This document shows, one piece after another, positions 12,401 to 27,400 of a stretch of DNA of 64,000 nucleotides. The stretch is taken from contig NC_069361.1 in assembly GCF_021730395.1 (NCBI RefSeq), forward strand, positions 69,015,001 to 69,079,000, given 5' to 3'. Position numbers and translations under genes: made by a program. Source of the DNA: Mercenaria mercenaria. Its lineage: Eukaryota; Mollusca; Bivalvia; Venerida; Veneridae. Under the pieces are notes generated by a model. That model had not been told where the DNA came from. It did not search any database and was given only the letters and a program-made list of their open reading frames with translations. Position 1 is the stretch's first letter. Each line of letters starts with the position of its first letter.

Positions 12401-15400
12401 ACTCCAAATTCTATATGATAATCTTCTAATGTGTTATGACTCTAAATGAAGATATTGCACAATAGCTTGAGTCTGTGTCAAAAATATTAATTAATCAGAG
12501 AGATAAAGATAAATGTGACAGAAATTTCCCCATATGCATATTTATGACTTTATCGATGGCTATAACTCTGGTCTGACCGACATAAATCCACAACAAAACC
12601 CAAGGTGCACAATTTTACACGCTGAATAATATTCCTGTTATTTTCATGACCCTAGGTCAAATATGTTTTTAAAAGTATGTGCGAAACAAACTCTTATGCA
12701 TTTTTATGAGATATTTTGACTAAGTCAGGGCCACAAATATGGTCTGGCTGAATACAAAGCCCCAGTTGCACAACTCCATGTGCTGAATAATATTTTTGTA
12801 ATGTTTCATAATCCTTGGTAAACACTTTTTGAGATACGTGCAACACAAACTTTATCAAACTGTATGAAAACGATTTCTTAAAGAAAAACCTTTCTAAAAT
12901 GAGCTCTTATCATCATAAATGTTAAAAAAAATCTTATTTGCACTAAACCTCACTACTTGATACAAATGCCATTAAAAGAGTCATGAAATTGGCCTTAATT
13001 TTTTCCAACGTATTAATAGAGTTTCAGCAGGTCACCATTAAAATTTACCCATTACTTCTTACCATTTAACAGGATTTGCATGACCATAGTTTTAATGCCA
13101 TATATAAAAAGTCATGAAATAAGTATATTAAAACCCTGGTAAAATATACCTTGTTAAAATGACTTTAATGGCCATGAAAAACTGCTTAAAATTAACCATT
13201 AGAATAAGTTAATTGGCTCCTTAAAACTCCATGAAAAAGTTTAGTTGGCATGAAATTAATGTGCCATTTAAATAGCACCCTTTAAATCCACATTAATTAC
13301 TAAATACTAATGCGGCCATTAAAATTTTAATGCTCTGTTAATGGCCTTTAATTATTAAAAATTGATTAATGGTCTCATTAAATATTTCAGATTCAATTTT
13401 AATCACTTCGTAATCTTTTAATGGAAAATTAAATTAAGGGCCATGAAAATTTGCCATCAGAATTAGACATCTTAAGATAATCAACTTCATGTTGATATTT
13501 GCCGTATTGATTTAAACTACGTATTACTACACACGTTATTGTGTCTTTACATATTTACTGTTTTGTAAAATGCTAGAAGAATATTTTATTCTTCTTTTTT
13601 CTCTCATTATTTATTAATGAAAGCACATGTAACAGCCTCGTACAAACAACTGTCATATTGTATCCTCATTCTGTCATATGTTCATATGAAATGAGAAAAT
13701 AAATGGATATTGTATTGTATTGTATTGTGTTGAACTGAGATGGGTTTACAGGTACCGGTGTAACAGATCAAGTGACCATGTGGGTAGTTTTAACTATTCA
13801 ACATTTCTATATTGACAAACATTCTGACAAAGTTTTTATTGGTACAGACATTAGGCGTCAGGTGTGTTCAAAATGCAACTGTTGATGACAATGTCAGCGC
13901 ACAATGGGCGATCACAGTTTAGCTCTCCTTCAGTACCTTGTGCTCAGGTGCATGCACATCAAAAGTAGCTCCCCCAATCAAGCGTACGACACTCTTTGAT
14001 TCATTGAAACGAAGAAGTCATCGATCTGCCCATGCCTCAAATGAATTTTAAGTCAGACTGTAAATCTTCGAAATTATGTGTACTGCTCACTTTTCCATAA
14101 ACTTTAGTTGCTACTCATGGATTGGAAAAAATTGAAAATCTAAACTGGTCTGAACACATTCTATAATGTAAATTCCTTACCCACCCGCTTTCTTATACAA
14201 ATGCTGATTATTCTGACAGGAAAAACAAAAAACAGAGAAAGTGACTTGCATCAATACATATTTACCCTTTTCCAAAATAATGTAGGTTGATGTTATCAAA
14301 TAAATTAATATGTTATTATCCGACTTTCACTGATTCAGAAATAAATCCGATTTTTTGTAGGAACACAATTTGGCAAACATTTGAAAAAATTGGCGTAACT
14401 ACATCCAGGGGAAATAACTTTAATGCAACTAAATATAACATCATGATATATTACAGACGATGTGTGCGTAGTATGTATTTATTGTGATTAAAGTCCGTTT
14501 TAGAACAATATGGGAATGGAATTATAAGCATTCAATGGGACGAGTGCAAACCAAAAACAAAAAATAATATTTTTGTACATCTGAAAATATACGACTTACA
14601 TTTTGCAGAATGTAGGATTTAATGGGCATCACATTGCTGTTAAGGGACAACCATTAAATTTACTCTTAAATGAAATCGTCATAACCTGAACATTTAATGG
14701 GCATTAAATCAAAGGGCCAAAGGGCCATGAATAATCCTGTTAAATTCAAAATATGCAGAATTTCACTATATTTTCAAAGCCATTAACTTTTTTAGCTACG
14801 ATCTAATTTTTTACGGCATGATTCATGGTCAAAAATTGATGTTTTATTGGTATTTTATCATGTAACCCATTAATATTGTGAAACCTGTTAAATAAAGTGA
14901 TGCAAGAATTAATGGGGTTGATTAACAGTTTTCCTATTTTAATGGATATTTTACAGGGTTTAAAACTATGTTTAATGGTATGTGCTTCCAGTAGTGCCTT
15001 TATATGCAATTTAATTTTTATTAGCTCTATCTGACCCGTTTTTAGTTTAATACAGAGACACATTTCAATGAACTGTCTTTGTCTTAAAGAGGACAATAGC
15101 ACAAAAATTCTTTCAAATAATGTATAATTTTCGGCTTTTTTCCTTTCCACAGAATATGCGGGAAATGAGAAAAATAATGAAATGTGACTTAAACAGATTT
15201 AATATAGCGATCTATAGAAGCGAATAAGGTTATCATTTCTGTTATTTCAAAAAATATACAACTGCATTTGTTGAGCAATCTCCACATATTTTATTGTTTC
15301 TATAGATATGCCATTTTGTGACTGTTCATTTAATTAAAGTTAACAGTTGCCTATATGTATATAGGGCAAAAATTTTACTACGGGCAGAATTTCTTTAAAC

Positions 15401-18400
15401 TTTGTGAAACCGACTGAGAATTGAGTTTAAAACAGAAATATGTATTACATATCTGAGGTACCCAGGCTTTATCTTGAATAATCTGCCTTAAAAATCAGAA
15501 AATGCTAAAAATTCAATTTTCAAGAGCAGATAATTCAAGATCAGGGCAAGAGAACTGTGCACTTTAATTTTTATTTCTGTTTCAGATTTAATTTGCAGTC
15601 AGTATACATAGTTTATAGAAATTTGGTCCTTGGGAAAGACCAGGACTGGAATCATTTTATCATGTTCATAGTTAAGGACATTTGCAACAGTCTCTATATT
15701 GTCATGGGGCAAAAAGTTTCTTTCAGAAAGAATTTCTTCTTTAAACTTTTTTTTATTGACAGAAAATCAAATCAAAAACAGAAACATGAAATTAATCAAA
15801 CCATGGGAACCCAGCCTTGGTCATGAATTATCTGCCCTTGAAAGTCGGAAAATACTCAAAAAAAATCTATTTTCAAGGACAGATAATTCAAGATCAAGCG
15901 TGGGTACCTATGAATTTTCATATATATTTCCGTTTCAAACTTGATTCTCAGACAACACACAAAGTTTAAAGAAATTCTGCTCGTAGGAAAATTTTTGCAC
16001 TACATACATAAAAGCAACTGTGGCATTTATCCTTAATATCTTCTTCACATTTTTTTTTTGCAAATCATTAAGCACGTGCCATATTTTGCATAATAACCGG
16101 ATAGAAATGTTTTGAGATCTATCCACAATGATATTTAAGGTATTGGACCACTAATAGTAATGTTTAAAAATGGCATTTGCTTGGTATATTCTTAAAGTTG
16201 ACCATGTTTCACACTGTAATGCAATTTTTAAACAATTTTCACCGTGCCTTTCTTTTGTAAATTTTGTATAATTTACGGAATTTCCTCTAGCTTAAGTAGA
16301 GACAAATTTCAATGTGATGGCTACTATCTAAAACATTTGCAGAGAATTCATTACAGCATTAAGTTTGATAAAAGAAACATCAAACTATTGTTAAACAATT
16401 ATAAAACACATGTGGATCTGTTTTAAATTTTGCTCACTTCATTCAAAAGTAACCTTGGGGCAGAAGTAAAACCTACTTGCATTTCTTTCACAATATGTAA
16501 TCTAAAGAATGAAGGCAAAATAGAGAACTTTTACCGCATGTAACTCAGTATTTTAAAGATGTCTAACTCTACCCCTCCTGATTCAGAGTTAAATTCACTT
16601 TTGTACAATAAATCAATAATAAGTTTTGAAAGAAGTAAACACTTACTAGAAAAAAAGGAAAATATTGAAAAAATGTTTGGTCCCAGTGGGGCTTAAACCT
16701 ACGCCCAAACTGAAAATTGCATTCAAATTAGGTTTATGGTAGGAATTGAATACTCTTTATAAACGGGTCCAGTACCTCACGATTTATATAAGATAAGGAA
16801 TCATGTAATAACAATCTTTTAGTAGTTCATGTTTACAATATAAACGAATGTCAATGTTAATTCCAGGTTTTCATGAACCGCATAAAACACAATGTATTTA
16901 ATGCATTTACTAAATAAATTTGATTTTGTTTACTACAGCTTGTTTTTAATTATATAATAATCAGCTTGAAATTTTGTTTGTAAAAACATAATGATAAAGT
17001 TGGATTAATTGCGTATTTAGCGAAAGCAATAGACATTACTTTAACAGCACATAATTTATCATTATGTTATAACTGCTGTTGGTGTTATTGCAACATGCAT
17101 TCTTAAAGGAAACTTTTTAGGATGAAAATCGCGCTGTCAAATATGAAAAAATATCGCTTTTACAGAATGGTAATGAGTTAATCGTTTGAGAAATAAAGTA
17201 CTTTTTAACAATACCGCTCCGACGGTAGGCAGTAAATAACCACTATATTTCTGTCGTAAAATTAAAAATAAACTATTAATCTTAGTTTAGTGCATGTATT
17301 TGCGATGTCATATGTGTTAAGAGAATTGAGAACAAATCCCATGTAAAATGGGAAATGACATTTAAACAGAATGTTGTTTTGAAAGATCGGCTGGGTTTAT
17401 CTACTTTTATGCCGTAAACACAATAGCAACTTTATCACTTTGGTATTACACTTGACTGTGCAATTATATTATATCCTTGACGTTGATTGAAGTATTGAAG
17501 ATGGACTTGGTCTTTAAAGCAGAAATAAAATAACTTGCGATAAAAAGAATATTACATATAGGTATTTTATTAAACTCATTGAAAAAAAGGTACTCATGCG
17601 ATATGCTCTATTTCAATAAATGGTATCCATGTTACATTTGTGTGTAATCACTTTTGATCATTTTAGTTCCTCAATTCAGCTTGCCTTGAAGAGAGATGAA
17701 ACTTCAAAAAAATATAATCTTCATCATGATATTGTTACATTGCTATCGTTCGTTTATCATTGTACAGGTTAGACTTATGAAACAGTCAATGCCTTTGCGT
17801 ATTTTTGCGTATTTTATATCTTCAAAGTAACAACAGTTCAAAGTTCAGATGTAGATCAGTAGAATTACGATGAACAGTGTTAAACAGAAGATAAACCACG
17901 ATTTATTCATTCTAAAATGTTCATAAAACTAATGCTGGACTTAATTTGTTCGAGAAATAATTAACTTGTGAGACATGTGAATAACTGATGTCATGTTTGA
18001 CGCCATAACGGTAGAGAAAGTACCTATATATAAAAAAAAATCAATCATAGGTATGAAGTTAAAATGCCTTGAAATGAAGGCAAATGTCCATATATTTCTA
18101 AAAACAACCGATCTATTGACAATATTTTATTAGAAGCGTAGAGTTATGAGCATTGAATATTTTCGTATTAAAAGAAAATTTAGTGATCAAGGAAATGTAA
18201 CTCTTATTGAATATGGAGGGCAGAAATATCAAAGGAATATACTGAATATTTTCTATTGTTGGTGCATTTGATTTAACATTCAGCTGTGATCTGTGATACT
18301 GTTTTAATTAGATTTTAATGGAATGTCTTACGGCTGTTAAATTACCTGTTGTCTACGAAATGATAAGATAATTATATGAATATGATATTGTGCTAAGTTT

Positions 18401-21400
18401 GTCATAAAAAGAGATCCTATTCCATGGCATTAACATTCCGACAATTTTGTTTATAAATCAATTCTTTTTTAAATGTGTAGCTAATAAATCAATTCTTATT
18501 GATTTAAAGATAGAAAAATTGATTATCTGCATAAATACGAGATGTTCTAGTTTTGGTATGCCTAGATTCATCTTTTATCCCAGGTTGTCTGTAAAAATAA
18601 CATTCAAATGGCTGTTTGCTTTAATAAATGTTAAGAACTACAATAAAGTCATTTGTGAACTCAACTGCAAATTGAGACCATATTGTTTTTGTCGTCCTTG
18701 AACGAGACAATTCACAATGTCATTAAATAGCACTTTGTCAATATCATCTCACATTAAGTGCGGTGTTGGATTTTAGCGAATATGTCTCAGGCTCATGACT
18801 GCTGCGAAACCCAGGCTGAAGTTTTCTTAATGTAATAATCATCTGTTTTTCTTTCAGAGCGACCTGGGCATGCTAAATTGTCACGTCGTTCGAGAAATGA
18901 AAGAATGGTCGATCTTCAAATTGGAAACAAGAAACGGTGGCTCAAACTAAAGAAACGCCATTTACGGAGAATTAATAAAAGGCTATCACGCAAAAAACTG
19001 GTAATATATGTTATTACTGGCAAAAGATTTGCCCAGTTGATTTGTTCTACAATTACTGTTTACAAAGTTTTATTGATCAATATTTATAGGCTCTTTTAGA
19101 GTCAGGTAAAGGCCGTCACACAACCCATTGGTAATATGTTTAATTACTGGATAAAGATTGCTCTGATGAGTAGTTCAACATATTTTTTAAAGTCATTTTA
19201 AAGTGGAAATATTTATAGACTCTTAAACTGGAAAATCGTTTGTCAGTTTGGTATTGTGCGGCAGAAAGCATAAAAACAGAAATAGAAGAAACATAAGATA
19301 TAAAACCATATAAGGTTTCAAAAGGGAAAGTTATCCAGCCTAACTTTAACCCATATTAAGCTAAAAAGAACAAACACTTCTTCCGCTTAAAGCTTCCTGG
19401 TAGCAGAGGACTTGTAAATTTTACTTTGTGCTAATCGGCGAACATTTAACCAAAAGCTTATTGACTACGTAGATTATACTCAACATATCGTAATTAGCAA
19501 GGAAAATCAACATTATCGTAATTTCTATAATCATCATTATCACCATCATCATCAACATCATGTTTATCATCATCGTTGTCAGAGTCGTCATCATCAACAT
19601 CCTTATCGTCCTGTTCTAACATACGGGATGTCTTATGATCTATGTAACGTCAACGATTCACTCCGAATGAGTATCAGATTGAAATAAATACCAGAATCGA
19701 TTTAGCTTTAAACAAAAGGTACATTTATTTGCTTTGAGCGAATAAGAAATATATGCAAACGAAAAGTGACGTAAATTCTTATAAATTATCGAACGCGTAA
19801 CACGACTAGAAATGCGACAATTACCTTGTTTTCAGATGAGATATATTTCATATTTACTAAAAACAAATATTTTTCTATTTTATGCTTCTATAAGAAAACA
19901 AATTTTAATCTTAAATAAAGGCATACATGACATATTATTAGGTTCCATTCTTTTCATGATTTGCAGCATAATATTATGAAATTCTAGTCAAGTAACGTTA
20001 TTTATATAAATATGTATTATAAAGAACAAAGCGCAAATACAAATTTTATCCTGTTTTACGCACAACTATGTCGCTCGCTGATTATAGCTCACTGATAATT
20101 GAAAAGGATAAAATAAAAAAAAAGACTTAAATTGATCTGTATCGACCTCAACATTAATCCGTTGAGATATGGGATCGCATCAGTATTAATTTGTTTCGAT
20201 AAGATGATAGAAATATCTAATAATTTAATCTTGCTACGAGACATTGTCGTAGACCAGTTAAATGACACATCGAATACTTAAAATATTCTATTGTTGAAAA
20301 AAACGAGAACTGCAATAACTGAAGCTACAAGAATATTTCCTCATTCGCGGACGTTATTGTATCCTATTGAATTTTCATCTTGTTTGCAGTAATTAAATTC
20401 AGATATATAATATAGCGGTTAGACAATAAGTGATCATTTCAACATACTTCCATATATTTAATTAAACTTAGTTATCAGCCTTACAGCCCCTTTTAAACGA
20501 CAAATATGGATTTATAAAAGACATCTTTGAATTAATCAGTGACAATTTCTTAAAACTGACATTTAACAGTTATTAATGAGTCACCAAGACATTCACGGAT
20601 ACCCCTTTAGATTTTGCAAAACCATATTTATTAACCCTTGTTGTAACTATTCGGCCAAGAGAAAGAGGCGGCCTTGGTACTACTCCATGTACTCAGAAAT
20701 ACGAAAAGCTTGCAAATTTTTAGTGATTTGCCGAACCCACGTGAATATCAAAAACTGATATTCTTGCAGAAAAACTGCTTTTTTTACTGGATCCGCCCAT
20801 GTATTAACGGGAGAAAAATCGTGTGTAAACAAGGCAGTTCACGTGCTGTTTATACATGATTTTAATTTTTAAAACGCTTTCCCAGGGACGTACATGTATT
20901 TCTCCGCAGATTGACATCTGGTATCTGCGTCTTGTTTCTTTCAAAATAACCTCTTTTTGTAACATAAAACATGCAATCTAAACCATAGAATGTTTTGATG
21001 TATCAGTTACCAACGCCAAATGCACTGCCCCAAACAATTTTCGTACTCGCTTTTTCCCTTGTTTACTCCGCTTTTACGTTTCAGTTTTTGTAGTTAACCG
21101 TGAATGTTTAAGAATCGCGTGTAACTTATCTAATTTCTGGAAGAATTTATATAAACAGAGTGAAAGCTTAACACTACGTTCGTACTCATTCGTATTCCAG
21201 ATGTATCCGTACTTACAATAACTCGAATGTAAAGTTATTATTCTTGAATTTGTGCTCCTGTTTATCAAATTTTGAAGTTACATGAACAAACATTGGTAAT
21301 TTCATGTTTGTAATAACGAGATATAAATCAAATTACTGAAAGTACAGAAAGGCTGGCTACCACAAAACACTGGATGAAAACTGTGCGGGAAAGATGTTTG

Positions 21401-24400
21401 CAAAATTTTAGATATTATGGATTTCTAGGATAACATAAGGATATTACAAACTCTAGATGGACAAAAAATACATTGTGTTTGCTTCATTGGGGATAACATT
21501 ATTAGTGAGACAAACGGCACATAATTCTCATTTTACACTTTGAACTTTTGATAACGATTTTCCATATTTTGACAGTCAACGTTTATGGCACACCAATTGT
21601 CCAGTAATTACGTGAACCCAGGTTCACGGTCGAAAAACAGGATTAACGATCGATAAACCAAGTTTTTCGAACGTAAAACCAGGTTTTTGAATACTAACCT
21701 ATCTTTTTGAGCGAAAACATAGGATAATGCCGTAAACCCTAGTTCACACTCGTAAACATAGGTTCATGCTTGTAAACACAAGTTCACGGTCGTAAACATA
21801 GGTTCACGTTCGTAAACTATGGTTTACAAGTGTGAACCGGTGTTCACGAGCGTAAACATAAGATAACGACCGCAAACATAGGATAACGACCGAAAATCGT
21901 AGTACATTTAAGAAACGTAGTTTATCAATCGTTAACCATGGTTTACGGTCGATATATTAGGATTAAAAAATCAACTATGAATTTCGGGCGTGAACATGTG
22001 TTTACGGCCGTGAACCTATATTTACGAACATGAACCATAGTTTACGAACGCGAACCCCTGTTTTCGACCGTGACCCTTAGTTTATGATCGTGAACCATAG
22101 TTTACGGACGTAACATGTATGGAAATTGTCCAGTAATTACGTGAACCCAAGTTCGCGGTCGAAATACTAGGATTAACGATGGATAAACTAGGTTTTTCGA
22201 ACGTAAAGACATGTTAACATATTCTTTCGAGCGAAAACATAGGATAACGTCGTAAATCATAGTTCACGCTCGTAAACGTAGGTTCACATTCGTAAATCAT
22301 AGTTCACGCTCGTAAACGTAGGTTCACATTCGTAAACCCAAGTTAAAGTTCTATAGTTTATCGAACGTAAACATGGGTTCAAGAGCGTAAACTATGGTTT
22401 ACCGCAGTTATTCTATGTTTACGCTCGAAACTATATGTTAGTATTCGATAATCCTAGTTTTTCGACCAAGAACGTAATAACTGGATAATTGGATTGCCGA
22501 GAACCATTGTTTACAGACGTAAACCTATGTTTACGACCGTGAACTTGGGTTTACGAGCGTAAACCATAGTATATAAACGTGAATGTAGGTTTACGTCCGA
22601 TAAACATGGTTTCTCGAACTAAACTATGATTTTCGGTCGTTATCCTATGTTTAAGAGCGTGAACCTATGTTTACGGTCGTAAACCTATATTCACGATCGT
22701 TAAAATATCTTGACGTTCGTAATATATTGTTTACGCTTGTGAACCCTGGTTAACTTAGAATATGTTCAATGGAAAAACCTAGTTTATCGAGCGTAAACCT
22801 GGGTAAATGAGCGTAAACTATGGTTAACGCCCGTTATCTTATGTTTTCGCTTGAAAATATAGGTAAGTATTCGACAAAACCTGGTTTTACATTTGAAAAA
22901 CCAAGTTTATCTATTGTTAATCCTAGTTTTTCGACCGTGAAATGCTGATATGCAAATCCCACCCCCTACCTCTCTCCATCATGTATGAACACTGATCAGA
23001 TGGGGCGATTTTCGAGATTTTCTTGTCGGTATGAGGGAAATGTTTGGCCCGAACCCCGCTACAAATCGGGCTCTTACTGATTATGGTCTAGTCCTGTTCC
23101 TTCCCAAATACAATAGTTAGGAAAACTGACGGACCCGTAATAGTGTACCTCCTTTTTTGAAGAGAATCCAGTTCCTATCATAAGACTACTTTAACTAATT
23201 TTTCAGGAGGTCGTCGACTCAAGCCCCACCAGGACCGAACTTTTTTCATTATGTTTCTTCTATCTCGTAAGATAAACTGTTTTTGTCAAGACTTATTATC
23301 ATTGATTTGTTGACAAAAGCGGAAAGTTTTCATTTGATTAGCCATCTCTTGCTGTTTAAAATGAATTGAACCTCTGAAGGTTAAGACATTTTTGAATATA
23401 CTTAGTTACATTTTGTAAAAGTTCGTCATCTTGCATTTATTCTTTAGTTTACAAAGTTTGGAAGAAATATAGGTAGGTTTTACTTTTTCCGTATGGTTCT
23501 TTCTAAATGCAGAGAGCAAATTCATAGTTTTTGGTTGCGGATTTATCCCGCTACCAAAGTTACAAGTGTATATCTGACAATTATATAGCATCTTTTTTTA
23601 TTCCGAATCACATCCAAAGGATGTTCATGTGCTTCACAAATAGTCCCATTCATGAACAATGCGGATGAATTATCAATGAACAAGCAGTTCTTATTCAACC
23701 TGTATCCACTCACACTGACCATTAAGATTATAATTATAAGATATATCAATGATAAGGTATTCCAGCCCATGGTTAAATCACAAGTTAGGTCAGGCAGAGT
23801 TCATCTTAGATATGAGGCACATTAAATTTGTATTTGTTTCTCATTCATGTATATTCATAGACTGGCATTTAAACAGAAAAAATAAATCTACCAAAAACCC
23901 GCAACCATCAGACATTTTAAGGCTTTGATTAAGTGGTGGAGCTTAATTTCTGTCCGATTACATCCTTTCACTTGAGGCTCCCCAGAAAAATTGTTATCAA
24001 CAGTTTTGTTTTGTGTTTTATAATTGTAACGCAATACTTTGTGGTTTCTTTCAGCAAAATAGTTGGTAAAATGAATTCTCTTCCATCGTTTTGTGCAATG
24101 GTTATCACTTTGGAATTTGTCTCTGTTTGAGCTGGAAAAAAAAACATACAAAGTTAAAAAAAAAACAACGAAAAAACAAAACGACACGGTAAAAGTTGTT
24201 TAAAAATGCAACACAGAGCGAAACAATGTTAACTTCAAGACTGTATCAAGTTGATGCAATTGTTAAACTGTTAAACATTACCATTACGGTCAATTATCTT
24301 AATATAATCTGAGATACAGTTGAAAACGTGTGTTTAAACAAAAATCGCTTACATCTACGCCCCAACCCTTAAACAAATTTGAAATAATACACTTTTAACA

Positions 24401-27400
24401 ATATATCTTTCAGCATTCGTCAGAATGTTTCTAAAACGAACTTAGTATAAAAATAGCCCAAACAATCAAACAAACAAACTACCGTTAAATCAAATAATAT
24501 GATACTTTCTATTGTAAATGTAAACATTATTTCTGTAGCAAAATATCATATGTACGCTGTTTCGGTATACAAGTCGTAGTTATTTGTTTCTTCTCACGTT
24601 ACTGTGGCTATTCCACGCAGCGATTTCGTCCCATAGAACCTATAGCAACTGATTTGGAAGAATTGATTCTTAAAACTTAAGTCCTAAATATAAGACCTGA
24701 CATAACTCAAATCACTTTATAAGTTCATTTTAATTGATATTTTATATCTATTATTTTCCATGTTATGCCAGGTCGTCGATTTATGCGCATTATAACTCAC
24801 ATCGACATTCGTTTCTCGGAATCCAGCGTTTGTTTGATAAGCTGTTTATAGACCGGGGTCATAATCTGTAACAAAGCAGTGTTGAGTTATAAATAAAGTT
24901 CCATTCATACTGACATTTCATTCATAGGGGGCGAATTAATCTACCATCATTATGTAATATATTCTAATGTTATCTTTCAAGTTTTACCGTTAGAAAACTA
25001 AAACATTATTATAACATGTTTGAGCAAATAGATTTATTGAAACAGGTAAGTCTAAAAATCTTGATACTACACTATAGTAAAATTGATAAAAGTGGCAAAC
25101 TATTTGAATTGCGCATGAAGTTATATTTTCTGTTGTCAGTCTCAGCACATGTTGGTCTTAGTGGAATCTCGATTTATGGTTATAATAGTCTGGCGAATAA
25201 ATCGCCAGCCTAAAAATCGTTTAAAAATCTTCAGTATGTGCTTTTGGTAATGTTGTTGATTTCTTGGCCATGGTTATGGATATTTAAAACACGTTACTGT
25301 TTCAATGAACAACAGAATGGTAATTAAAGAATGTACCGGAATTGAAAAGGCATCACATATGAAAACAATACATTTAATCCTCGTGTTATGATTTCTATGT
25401 GGTCTCGGTCACAAACAATCCCGCTGGCTTCTGCAGATGTTAATTATACACAATAAATCGTGTATTATCCTTACAAAAATACTAGTCAACAAATGCTCTT
25501 CAAAATGCAAATGCTCTTGCTCTCGAAAACAAAACGATTCGCTTGTCAATGAATAAGTCGTTTTTTTTTTTTTTGACGATTCAGAGGCTACATTAACAGT
25601 CTGAACAAGTAATTAAAAAGTAAAAAATCACTAGTTTACTAAATGATTTAATGTAACAGTTGATGAAAAACAAACGTACTTTTTTTCGAACCTTGTTACC
25701 AGGAAGTCATCGAATGTTAACGGAAACTCATTTAACTATATACAACTATACCAAATCTAAAAGCTAACCCACCATTTGCTATTTCGCAAATGGTTTGAGC
25801 ATTACTGAAAGTACATTTCCTAAATTAAAGGGAAAGTTAGCTTGATCTATCAATATTAACATATCAAAATTTCAATAGAATAAAATTACGCAAAAGTATA
25901 ATTTTCATTCATTTCAGCACTGATGGCAACATCATAATATTATATCAAATACAAATTTATCCACCAAATTGAACATAGTTCTAGGTAAAACGAATATTTT
26001 AAAGTATGAAGTTTGAAACAAATATATATTTTTACTGAATATGTATCGATAGCCTGGGTCAGTTGTAAGATAAAACTTAAGAGATAAAATTCGAAATGGC
26101 ACAGCATGAACTTTAAGGGTTTGATGGATATTTGACGTTTTGAAATTTGAACATCACAAAATCACAGAAAGAAAGAGTTGTTTTATATGAAAATTGCACA
26201 GCATTAAAAATAAGTACAATATTCTAAAAAAAAATTGTCAATTTACTGTTTGATTCTTGAATTTAGGGATCACCCTTCTGGACAATGTAGCGCCTTTGAA
26301 ATCTCACCATTTTCAAAGAGATGTGCAAATTTCTTTTTGATATAATTGCAACAATTAATTAATGTACGAGTGCTGAAATTTCGAGTAACTTGGGTAAAAA
26401 TCGTTTTCAGACATATTTAAAATAGTTTACTTGATTTCTTTACAAACGGAATTCTTGTAGGAATACTGCGTTTAAGGAACGTGGCTTTCCCTGTTGAATA
26501 GTCATCCTTGCTCCACCTTCCCCCTACATCCGACCCTTTTATTTACCTCTTACTACCCCACCCCAAGTTTTCTGTATTTTGCATATATTTATAATGTACC
26601 TAGTGTTGGATTTTTGAAGCAACCCGTCTACATTTTTTTTCCGTTACAGCTTCTTTTTGTTGTGTTTTTTTTTTGCGATGCATGGCTCTATGGTTTTGTT
26701 TGGGTACATTTTATCCTTTACGCGAAGTCCGTATCAATACAAAGCAAATTGCTTCATACAATAAGATGAGAAATAATATGAATTACTTGTAATAACATGA
26801 AATGAATTTCTAGCTATATCTCGACTGTAGGAAGTAAAATGTCTAAGACGGGTTTGATATTTTTGATAAGAAAATAATTAAGGTATCCAGTCCACAAATA
26901 CGCAAGTATATATTTGCACTATTAAAATATTTCAAATATTGATGCCTTGTATACTCATATAATTTTAATATCATTTGAAACTGTATTGTCTACTAAGAAA
27001 AGAAAATATATACTACATGACAAAAAGATCTTACAGAATTTTTATTTATTTACTTTATAGCATTCAATGATACTTAAACAGAAATTCAGTTATTTCAGTG
27101 TCAGATTTCGCAGTCAAAAAGCATAACAGTAGTTATTTGTGCATATCACAATCGTCATCTTATCTATTACTTCTTGTTCATACACAACTCTTATGCATGG
27201 GGTCACCAGGCATCGAGATGTTATCTATATATGGATCGGATACCTTAATGAAAGCGTACCCTAGGGCTCCTTACTTGGGCCTCACCCTTTTTTTATAATA
27301 GGTTAGAATCCTTTTATCGATGTCTCTTATGAGACAGTAACAAACATTTGTTTTTGTTAGTTTTGGTAATATATAGTGTTAAATTTGAAATATAAAGAGA

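Noticed and set aside
20576-20859. Short basic frames in intron 2 considered as an extra exon
   Set aside because: Exons 2 and 3 already join in phase, and no acceptor/donor pair frames these.
21595-22940. CRISPR-like array
   Set aside because: Units are contiguous and degenerate with no unique spacers, and this is a eukaryotic intron.
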